From positions 91,292,181 through 91,356,180 of the forward strand of contig NC_086172.1 in assembly GCF_023053635.1 (NCBI RefSeq): a DNA stretch of 64,000 nucleotides, written 5' to 3'. Below the pieces are notes generated by a model, which worked only from the letters and a program-made list of their open reading frames with translations, was not told the DNA's origin and ran no database searches. The DNA is from Elgaria multicarinata webbii (Eukaryota > Chordata > Lepidosauria > Squamata > Anguidae). The position numbers and the translations under genes are program-made. Positions 56,087 through 64,000 of the stretch are shown piece after piece; position 1 is the stretch's first letter; each line of letters begins with the position of its first letter.

Positions 56087-56515
56087 GGGGCTGTCTAAAT
56101 GCTCAGAAAGCCCAGGGTGGGTGCACAGTAGCATTGCATCAATTATATGACGACGCTGCAATCACGCACCCACCCTGGGGCTTTCCACCAAAGCTGCAGA
56201 GAAAAAAAGTCAGGGATTTATTGAGATTTTTTTCTCTGGAGCAAGGCATGGACTTGCAAGATGGCATCAAGGCAGCCCCAAAGCCTCACTCCGGAGTCAC
56301 CACAGAGGCAAGGCTGGGCGGTGCCTGGTGGAAGGCAACCTGCAATTGATCGCCTTCCACCAGGAAGAGGGCAGAGTGGCTCTGGTCCCCGTATGGCTGC
56401 CCAGAAACCCTGCACTCCCTCCTTGGTGTCGGGATCACCCGACACCACCCTGGGGGAGAGAAAGCACCAGGTTTCTGAGGGACACAGTACCAACCTGGCA
56501 CTGTGAAGAACCCCC
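56087..56515. mobile_element. Fold-back element (GGGGCTGTCT end)
   Basis: GGGGCTGTCTAAATGC begins the element. Inner words agggtgggtgcac and acgcacccaccctgg form a hairpin, and ggtggaaggcaacctgcaat pairs with gatcgccttccaccagg. It shares cores with the element at 11442. The right end is uncertain. Confidence 0.5.
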
Positions 56516-56523
56516 TTGATGGA

Positions 56524-57000
56524 CTTATGGCAGAAGATGCAAAAGATCCAGGACAATTAAGAGGAAGTACTTCTTCACACAGTGCATAGTTAAATTATGG
56601 AACTCACTACCACAAGTTGTAGTGATGGCCACCAATTTGGATGGCTTTAAAAGGGGGTTGGATAAATTCCTGGAGGCAAAAGGCTATCAATGGCTACTAG
56701 CCCTGATGGTTGTGTGCTATCTCCAGGATTCGAGGCAGTAAGCCTGGGTGCACCAGTTGCTGGGGAACTTGGGTGGGAGGGTGCTGTTGCACCATGTCCT
56801 GCTTTGTAGGTTGGTCGGCCAATGGTTGGTCGGCCACTGTGTGAACAGAGTGCTGGACTAGATGGACCCTCAGTCTGATCCAGCCTGGCCCTTCTTATGT
56901 TCTTAAGTGTTGCGCTGGGCTACTGGACCAGTAAATAACTGATTATGACTAGAGCTGAAGTCAAATTTTGTACAAATTCAAAATTGGGAAAGTTTTTAGA
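56524..57000 (+). repeat. Direct repeat, copy 1, carrying a CR1 insertion
   Basis: The outer parts (acttatggcagaagatgcaa near 56525; aactgattatgactagagct and gtacaaattcaaaattggga near 56938-56990) match 58333-58512 in order. The CR1 3' end at 56548-56906 lies between them. Confidence 0.7.
56548..56906 (+). mobile_element. CR1-clade LINE 3' end, sense
   Basis: The frame reads KRKYFFTQCIVKLWNSLPQV, then VVMATNLDGFKRGLDKFLEA, the C-terminus of the same LINE as 41574-43108. It is followed by the 3' UTR and tail (gtgctggactagatggaccc, tctgatccagcctggccctt, cttatgttctta). It is the best 3' end of this family here and is 5'-truncated. Confidence 0.82.
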
Positions 57001-57009
57001 GCATCACTT

Positions 57010-57815
57010 AATTGTTTTATTCTTTTTGTACACCAGCCTGGCAATATAACGGAAGGGCAGTATAAACATTCTCATAATGGATGTCTCTTCTACAAACAAA
57101 AGGGCTCCTCCTGTTTATAGAAGGGTCTGAGATCCATGCAGTGGAGGCTATTTCATTGACTCCCCCTTTATTGATTTCCCCCGCCTGCAACCCTAGTAAC
57201 ACCTCCCATGCTGTTCTGGTGAGTCCACCAACGCAGCTTTTCAGCAGACAGAGAGGGTTGCAGAGGAAGGAGGATTCAGGAAAAAAATGCCTCCCCCACC
57301 CCACCTTCTTCCTTCAACAGGAACTCTGGATCCAACCCAGAAATTTATGGAATAAACAATAAGGAAGGGAGACCATAGCTAAAATCAAGCAATGCTTAAA
57401 TTACTGGAAGGGTGACTCTTTCCAGATTTACATTCTTAATTAGACATAAGTTTTCTGAGCAAAACCAAAAGTTGTTACATGCTCAGACGGAGGTTACTCA
57501 CTAAAGGCTACTTTGGATGAATGTTTCAATATGTGGTAGAGCAGCTGTGAAAAAATGCTATCCTGTGATGCTCATGTACATTCACTGCCACACAAGCATG
57601 ATTTGGCTTGGATTTGACAGCTAACTCACATTTATAGCAGCTGGCTATGACGTGCCAGAAGCCAAATTCAATCTGTGGCAGCATAAACACATGGCCAGCT
57701 TCCCAGAAGTGGAAGTCCACATGGCTAACCTTCTCCTGTGGGCAATGTGGTTGTGTGAATGGACTCTAATGCTCTGATTAGCAATCCAATACCAGAGTCA
57801 TCAAAGGGTGCTTCT
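57010..57815. other. No gene recognised
   Basis: Short frames on both strands only; no repeat I can name. Confidence 0.4.
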
Positions 57816-57817
57816 GC

Positions 57818-57819
<2 letters not shown>

Positions 57820-57862
<43 letters not shown>

Positions 57863-58015
57863 TATATAGCACCATTAATGTACATGGTGCTGTACAGAGT
57901 AAAACAATAAAATAGCAAGACCCTGCCGCATAGGCTTACATTCTAATAAAATCATAATAAAGCAATAAGGAGGGTAAGAGAATGCACCAAACAGGCAGCA
58001 TAAAAGTCAGAACAG
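57820..58015 (-). mobile_element. L2-clade LINE tail, antisense, with (ATT)n
   Basis: After about 14 ATT units (57820-57864), the sequence tatagcaccattaatgtaca, tggtgctgtacagagtaaaa and ccctgccgcataggcttaca follows the 3' UTR of the L2 at 39899 almost base for base, including its (AAT)n tail. It is a severely 5'-truncated copy. Confidence 0.85.
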
Positions 58016-58332
58016 TAGGTATTTACTTTGGAATGGCCACTCTTTGCTCACTCACTTTTTTTTTATGGGGCATCAACACAACATTAACATGAAATTGTTG
58101 TTCTTCCATGTTCTTCCCTGTACTTTTTCTATTTCTTTTAGGAGCTTCAGAAAATCCAACTGTTTTGAAAGGAACAGAATGGCAGTATTCCAGAACAGCT
58201 TATAGTTGTCATCAATACAAATAGACTGTAACCTATTTGTAAACCCCCAGGTTTACAAAAAACATGACACTCAAAGAAAAAGGGGCAAGAGGGAAGAAGA
58301 AAACAGCTTTTTTTAAATTGTTGTTTTCCTTG

Positions 58333-58512
58333 CTGGACCTATGGCAGAAGCTGCAAACGTGTTGCTTTGGACTCCTTCCTTTCTAAGCCTTTTTCAAGTT
58401 GTCCTGTGGACCAGCTAACAACTGATTACGACTAGAGCTGAAATCAAATTTTGTACAAATTCAAAACTGGGAAAGTTTTTGGAGTATGACTTTCATTTTC
58501 TTTTAGTTAAAA
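58333..58512 (+). repeat. Direct repeat, copy 2 (empty of CR1)
   Basis: acctatggcagaagctgcaa, aactgattacgactagagct and gtacaaattcaaaactggga occur in the same order as in 56524-57000 without the LINE insertion. It could be a dispersed repeat rather than a local duplication. Confidence 0.65.
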
Positions 58513-59010
58513 AAAACTCCTTTTGCAAATTGACTTGGAACATTTTTAAAAATAATAATTAAACCCACTAAAGGCACAATCCTATCGGGTTGGCCATAAG
58601 CTTCCAAACTTGGAGGTTGTGATCTCTGGATCCATGCTGGTCTTGCTCTGCATTTTCACGCAATGGGCCTTTTTGCCTGTCCAGCTGGGGCTCTGCGGGG
58701 TGGGAGGGGAGGAATCTGGGGAGGCGTGGGGATACAGCTTCCCCACCAGATGTCCCCTTTTCCTCCTCTCCAAGGTCGCTGGCTGCCTCTCTGAGGTTGC
58801 ACTGGCTGTAATGGGGAGGAAACTTGGATTCCTGGCTCCAAGGTCACAGCACTGACTCTGACCTTGGGTCCAGGAATCCAAACTATGCCCCCCAGACTCT
58901 GACTAAGAGCCATAGAATTGCTCCCCCCATCTTACATCTTGTTGATGGATTTAAAGTCATTTGTGTTACATGCAGTCCTTTTTCTAAAGCCTGTATAAAG
59001 GGAGAGGGCC

Positions 59011-59011
59011 T

Positions 59012-59060
<49 letters not shown>

Positions 59061-59108
59061 TTTCTATACCGCCCAATAGCCGAAGCTCTCTGGGCAGTTC
59101 ACCACATT
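59011..59108 (-). mobile_element. (TTTA)n and L2-type tail, antisense
   Basis: About 12 TTTA units (59011-59058), then tataccgcccaatagccgaa and gctctctgggcagttc, the reverse of the tail that ends the neighbouring sense copy. Confidence 0.75.
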
Positions 59109-59109
59109 T

Positions 59110-59428
59110 TCGGTGGTGTCCCCCCAACTGTGGAATGATATCCCCGATGAGGCTTGCCTGGTTCCAACACTGTTTTAGGCACCAGGTCAGGACTTTTCTC
59201 TTCTTCCAGGCATTTAACACCATTTAACAATGCTAAGTTTGTTTTTTAATGGACCCCAGAACTGTTGTTTTTAAATGGATACTGTTGTTTTTATACTGCT
59301 GTTTTTATGTTTTTAAATTTTGTATACTTTCAAAATGTTTACTGTTCTTAACTTTTGTAAACCGCCCAGAGAGCTTCGGCTATGGGGCAGTATATAAATG
59401 AAAATAAATAAATAAATAGATAAATAAT
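59110..59428 (+). mobile_element. L2-type LINE 3' end, sense
   Basis: The start codes tgtggaatgatatccccgat (WNDIPDEA-like, the L2 C-terminal region). It runs through a T-rich 3' UTR to accgcccagagagcttcggc, gggcagtatataaatgaaaa and a taaataaataaat tail. With the antisense piece at 59011 it makes an inverted pair. Confidence 0.78.
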
Positions 59429-60525
59429 ATCAAACTGTACCCACTGTCAGCAAATTTGAATTAGAAAAATAAACAGTTTACACAAGCAAATTCAAATTAT
59501 AAAGTTGCCTGAGATTGTGTCACTCAATGGTTTCCTTTTTCATTCTGCAATAATTATACCAGTTACATCCCTCCTGCCTTAATACACACACGCACGCACA
59601 CACACACACGCACACACACACACGCACAAGCCGAACATTTTTCCAGGTATTGCTGTATCGTAAGGGATGCACTCCTGCCTGTTGCATTATGGTCTGCTTT
59701 TACAGCACCAGCAAAAAAGCAGCCCCGTTGCTACTAAACACTGATGTAGCATAACCCCTTAGATTGTGTACCCCTGTGCACAGTCCCAAAATTGCATCAG
59801 TGAAGCTCCCACCCTAGACCAACAGAAGGCAGGTGCTGACTTTCATTTTCTCTTTCCCCATGCACACTGCTCCATTCATAAAATCTAACACACAACCCAC
59901 TGTCAGTCCCATTAAAGAGAAAATATGGAGAAGGCTTGGGCGGAGTTCAGGACATCCCAGAAAAGGAAAACAATTGTGTTGCCATGGAGAAGTAACACAC
60001 CCACCTACATCACAGTTTGCATAATGAGTCACGCCATTTCTACAGTGGCTTCTTGCAATAATCTCCCTGGGTTTGGGAAGTTAGTCATCTAATTCCGTGC
60101 TTTCCCCGCCAGGAGTTTGCTTTCGCAGTCAAAGGGCTTGCTTTCCTTGTTAGTGGCACAATCGTTTGTACTTTCCTGGTCCAGACACAGACAGTATTTT
60201 TTTCCAGGCCACACAGCTCTTAAGCTAGTTTTCCTTTGCAGATCCCCAATTTATCTCCCCATCCCTATAAGGCGAAGTAGGTGGTCGCCTAGGGCTCTAA
60301 GTTAAGTGGGGCACCAAATTCAGGAGGGGGGGGGGAGACAAATTAAAAACAAACAAATAAAATAATGTCATTATTTCAGTTCCCGTGTGTGTACAGAGGG
60401 AATGTGACTGAGCTGTGGAGGTGAGTGGGGGACCAACTTGGGACGTTGGAGCTAAAGTCAGTCAGGCCACCTAGCTGCCCACCTCTGAGAGCCAGTCCCC
60501 CCTCAGGCCATGTGAGATATCCTCC
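59429..60525. other. No gene recognised
   Basis: A CA/CG dinucleotide tract lies at 59584-59628. The stretch 60265-60330 (ggcgaagtaggtggtcgcct, agtggggcaccaaatt, then a G run) may be the edge of an unclassified repeat. Confidence 0.4.
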
Positions 60526-60527
60526 TG

Positions 60528-60635
60528 GGCCGGATCTACACTACTGCTTTAAAGCGCTTTATAACAGTTATAAAGTGCTTTAAAGCGCTATAAAACTGTT
60601 ATAAAGCGCTTTAAAGCAGTAGTGTAGATCTGGCC
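60528..60635. mobile_element. Short perfect fold-back MITE with nested AAAGCGCTTT hairpins
   Basis: GGCCGGATCTACACTACTGC pairs with GCAGTAGTGTAGATCTGGCC. The interior is made of ctttaaagcgctttataac words that are themselves palindromic. Length is 108 bp. The GATCTACAC end resembles the ATCTACACC family at 9769. Confidence 0.75.
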
Positions 60636-60639
60636 TTGC

Positions 60640-61020
60640 TCTGCTGCTGCTCCCAGTTGGAGGCAGGGAGTGAGTCACACACCAACACACGAGCAGCCAC
60701 TTCCTTTGACCTCAGAGGGCTGAGTGTAGGAGCTGGTAGCACCTTGTTGGCCATGTCGTCCCAAGGAGGCAACCGGGAGGCTCCTTCTGCCAGGCACCTC
60801 CCTTGGGCCTTGCGGATGGGACGTCTGCTCCCTCACAGAGCAGGGGCAGCACTCATCGCCTTCACTGTTTTCATCAGATCCTCTGTGCTGAACATGTGAG
60901 GGCGGGACTCTTCATGAAATGGAAAATAGGGGCAAAACGTTTCCCAGTTTATCAAAAACTTCAGTCTAGATCTGCCCTTGGCATTTGGGGATGGGGGTGC
61001 CGATTGCATGGGATACCCAG
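60640..61020. other. No gene recognised
   Basis: Nothing supportable seen. Confidence 0.4.
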
Positions 61021-61022
61021 GG

Positions 61023-61201
61023 CAGCGGTCTTCAACCAGTGGGTCAAAACCCAAAGCAGGTCATGAGATCAGTCCAGATGGGTCACAGCATTAGGACTAT
61101 GAAGTATAATTCAAAAGTACAATTGTGAAAGTGGGTCCCATGTTGCAGGTTGGGAGTTCAAGGTGGGTCTCGGGTCTGGACCAGTTGAAGATCACTTGCT
61201 G
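61023..61201. mobile_element. hAT/Charlie-like MITE
   Basis: CAGCGGTCTTCAACCAGTGG at the left and ccagttgaagatcacttgct(g) at the right are inverted ends like those of mammalian MER5-type elements. The interior has gggtcaaaacccaaagcagg. No matching flanking duplication. Confidence 0.5.
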
Positions 61202-61365
61202 GGAGCTAGTCTAGGGCTGCCCCTGGTTGATGTATTTGTCAAATTCGCAGTGCCTTTGCCTTGTTCTGTCCTCCCCTGACAACATCTTTACAAAAACCAA
61301 GGGGTTTTAAGGTAGTCTAGGAAAGAACATGTCCGCTTTTCTGGCAGATAAAATCATTTCGATTC

Positions 61366-61503
61366 AATGGGTTGGATCCAGACGTAGTCATGCTTAGAGT
61401 TAGACCCACTGAAATCAAAGGATCAAATTAGTCAATCTGTCCCATTGTTTTCAGTAGGTCTACTCTAAGCATGACCATGAGTAAGTCTGGATCTATCCCT
61501 CTG
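61366..61503. mobile_element. Fold-back MITE ('ttggatccagac' family)
   Basis: ttggatccagacgtagtcat, cttagagttagacccactga pair with tcagtaggtctactctaagc and gtaagtctggatctatcc. About 138 bp, non-coding. Confidence 0.6.
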
Positions 61504-61678
61504 TGATTTGGATGCTGCTGTCTGGTATGCAGAGTAAATTCTGTGTGTGAAGAAGTAGCTGGATGTGTGTGTCGTAGGACTATTTTCTCTAGTTTACTGC
61601 AGTCACTTTGAACCCATTATAGACACTGACACTGATAAGGTACTTGCATCTGTGTAGGCAACCAATTGCAAATGAATC

Positions 61679-61862
61679 CAGTGGGCGCTGGTGGCTCTGA
61701 AGTCAGTGGGGTGGTGCATCCGTTTCAGTTTTCAATCCAGACCAGTCAGAACTCTAAAGCAGGTGGCACCTTGGATAGCTCCTTTAGAGTTCTGAGTGGT
61801 ACAGATTGAAACCCAAAGCGGATTCACTGCCCCACTGATGTTGGAGCCACCAGCCTCCACTG
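61679..61862. mobile_element. Fold-back MITE, family D, best copy
   Basis: CAGTGGGCGCTGGTGGCTC pairs with TTGGAGCCACCAGCCTCCAC at the right. Inner pairing joins cagaactctaaagcagg with ctcctttagagttctg. About 184 bp. Related to 20228 and 52231. Confidence 0.68.
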
Positions 61863-62332
61863 ACTAAATCCTACATTTTATCAAGAAAGGCCACCCAGCA
61901 GAGATTTCTGGGGCCCTTTACTGGCAGGACTGTCATGTACTGGCAGGATTGCCAACTGTTCAATGGCCCCCTGTAACTGGGCCATTTGTTTTATAGCAAT
62001 TAGCAGGTGGTGGTGTTTATCTCCATGCTGTGAAAAGCTGCACCTGCCGACTCCTGCACATCAAAGCCATCCAGCAATTAGCACTTGCTGAATGGTTTCT
62101 GAAAAGTAAACTGTAACCCTGGACAGGGGCCTTCTGGAACAGAACATTGGCATGGAGGGCAGGGGGCTGTAACCCTTCACCTCCCTCTCCTGGACTTTGG
62201 ATCCAGATGGGCCTCCACCCACACCTGCGATTTACATTTTAAAAGCCATTCATGGATTTGCTAATAGCTATGGAAGGCACTGTATCTAGTTTGGTCCTGG
62301 CCTGCTTTTAAAGACCCAGGAAGTAGCTAGGC

Positions 62333-62478
62333 CACTTTCCCCAACCTGGTGACTGCCAGCTGTTTGGGACTTCAACTCCCATCAGCCCCAGCCAATGTCC
62401 CAACAGCCCCAGCAATGGTCAGGAATGCTGAAAGTTGTAGTCCAAAACATATGGAGGGCACCAGGTTGGAGAAGACTG
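62333..62478. mobile_element. hAT-like fold-back MITE, family B
   Basis: cactttccccaacctggtga pairs with caccaggttggagaagactg, and the core cttcaactcccatcagcccc is intact. Flanks agctaggc and agctgggc agree at 7 of 8. Confidence 0.78.
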
Positions 62479-62933
62479 AGCTGGGCTGTTAAACGCTTTA
62501 CCTAATGATTTCTGTAGAACTGTATTAAAGGCACAGCTACAGAGGCTAATTGAAAGATTGGCTACCCTGGCTACAGAAAACCACTTTCCCCATGTGGTTA
62601 CAACCACCATCTGGTGAGCATTTCAGTTGTTATCATATCATTCCAAATTGTCTGTTTCAATACTGCATTCAGAGGTTAATGTGTGGTGTGTTTTTAAAAC
62701 ATTTTTTTTACTACCACAAGGATTAGAACTGTGAGGAGAGGCATTGTGGAGAGTGGGGGAAAGTACAGTAGTAACAGAAGCTGAGATTTTCTTTCTTGGG
62801 CTGCATGTGATCTAAGCGCCATTGAATGGGACATGCATTTGAGTAAACAGGAATAGGATGATCATATTGAACAACTTTAAGGACAAAAGAGGGGAAAGGA
62901 CAAAAAGTGTGAAGATACTAAACTAGGGTGACC

Positions 62934-63234
62934 ATATGCAAAGGAGGACAGGGCTCCTGCATCTTTAACAGTTGTATTGAAAAGGGCATTTCAGCAGGTG
63001 TCATTTGTATATATAGAGAACCTGGTGAAATTCCCTCTTCATCACTGCAGTTAAAGCTGCAGTTGCCCTGCTCTCTTTTAAATCTTTTCACTCTAGTATA
63101 GTTCCTGCAGCTTTAACTGTGGTGATGAAGAGGGAATTTCACCATATATACAAATGACACCTGCTGAAATTCCCTTTTCTATGCAACTGTTAAAGATACA
63201 GGAGCCCTGTCCTCCTTTTCTTATGGTCACCTTA
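62934..63234 (+). mobile_element. hAT-like fold-back MITE, family A, copy 7
   Basis: TAGGGTGACCATATGC to GGTCACCTTA, 301 bp, of the 'tatatatagagaacctggtg' subfamily. A short internal deletion removes ggttctcc on the right side. Flanks agree poorly, so the duplication has decayed or the end is shifted. Confidence 0.85.
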
Positions 63235-63239
63235 GCTTA

Positions 63240-64000
63240 AAGCTGAACAGAGTTCTTGATGGGTGATTTCGCCATTCTGTACCCCAGGGAGTTGCAACTT
63301 ATATTGCAACCTGATGTCATAACATCTGCACTATGTTCAGATGTCTGTCTGACAGTTCTTTGGAGACTTTCTGGAACTCATCTGTTGTTTGCCTGGGCGT
63401 TCTCTTAAGCTGTAATGCAAGCTTAGAAGTAAATCCAGTTTAAAAATCAATGAGATTTACTTCTGACTAAATCCTATTTTAAAATCAATGGGATTTACTT
63501 CTGAGTAAATACATTAAGGACATGGGGTGCGAAGATGTTGATTCTAGTCAGGCAGTGCACAAGGCTGCAATCCTAAACTGAACTCCATTCTGCTGCCATA
63601 GCAAATGATTTGGGGATTTATTATTGAAGACCTTTGTCTGGTAATCCAAACAGTGATTTGGGGGTGGGCAAAGTGCGATAAAACAGGGACGGGAAGACCT
63701 TAAGCTAGTCAGTTCTACTTTGAATTTCACTAGAACCACAACCACCACCTACCAGAGCCAGCTGCAAAAATAATGCACTTAGAATTTAAAGAACAGGTTG
63801 CCGCTGAGCACATTCTGAGCCTAGGAATTTGTTTTGAATACCAGAACTGAACAGAGCTCATGGTCCTTTCACACAAGAAGTCCTGATTACCCCAAGTTTT
63901 CTTCATTTCAGCAGTATAATTTAGATGGGAAAGGGTTGTGTTGTTGTTGTTGTTGTTAAGCAATTGGGACTTAGAAGTACTTGGCAATCTACTGTAAGAC
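63240..64000. other. Right end of the window, no gene recognised
   Basis: A degraded 'gggatttacttctgagtaaa' repeat (about 63415-63570, family of 36120) and a short (GTT)n tract (63937-63958) are the only things I can name. NAP1L4, expected next in mammals, was not recognised here. Confidence 0.45.

Noticed and set aside
52342-64000. Search for NAP1L4 exons on the - strand
   Set aside because: No acidic NAP-type C-terminus or other NAP1L4 motif was seen; the gene probably lies to the right of the window.

Overview
This window looks like nuclear DNA of a squamate reptile (lizard or snake). The basis is vertebrate splice sites and two recognisable vertebrate genes, CR1- and L2-clade LINE pieces, tRNA-derived SINEs and dense fold-back DNA transposons of types common in squamates. 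There is no prokaryotic gene organisation. Most short open frames are chance frames or translations of repeats.

Two host genes can be supported. On the + strand, three exons (17295-17396, 24995-25115, 29073-29260) encode the last 136 residues of an MFS transporter matching SLC22A18. Splice phases fit, the stop is at 29258-29260, and no earlier exon was recognised, so the gene starts left of the window. On the - strand, 38121-38549 encodes a complete 142-residue PHLDA2 in a CpG-rich region (about 37850-39060). Its 3' UTR appears to be split by a 2.24 kb intron, with a terminal exon at about 35410-35835. The two genes are convergent neighbours, as in the mammalian 11p15.5 KCNQ1/CDKN1C/SLC22A18/PHLDA2/NAP1L4 block. 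NAP1L4 was not found on the right.

The rest is repeat-rich. 1-17 kb (intron or 5' side of SLC22A18): a hAT-like fold-back family with 8-bp target duplications, two SINEs each split by a long fold-back element, and a nested pair of fold-back elements with 3-bp duplications. 17-29 kb: SLC22A18 exons and introns with hAT-like and fold-back elements and CA repeats. 29-35 kb: antisense CR1 pieces, a tandem duplication carrying two different trinucleotide repeats, and a SINE. 39-45 kb: a LINE cluster with an antisense L2 whose RT frame is open for about 475 codons, abutting a sense CR1, followed by nested CR1/L2 tails. 46-49 kb: a solo LTR and a 1.25 kb hAT-like element with an internal ~205-bp tandem array, itself inside another hAT-like element. 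50-64 kb: fold-back elements and LINE tails, no gene recognised.

I found no clear new biological system. The most useful observations are the PHLDA2 3'-UTR intron lying 45 nt after the stop, the conserved convergent synteny, a hAT-like family with an internal terminus-like motif, an 81-bp inverted duplication with one mismatch, and the tandem array inside a hAT-like element.
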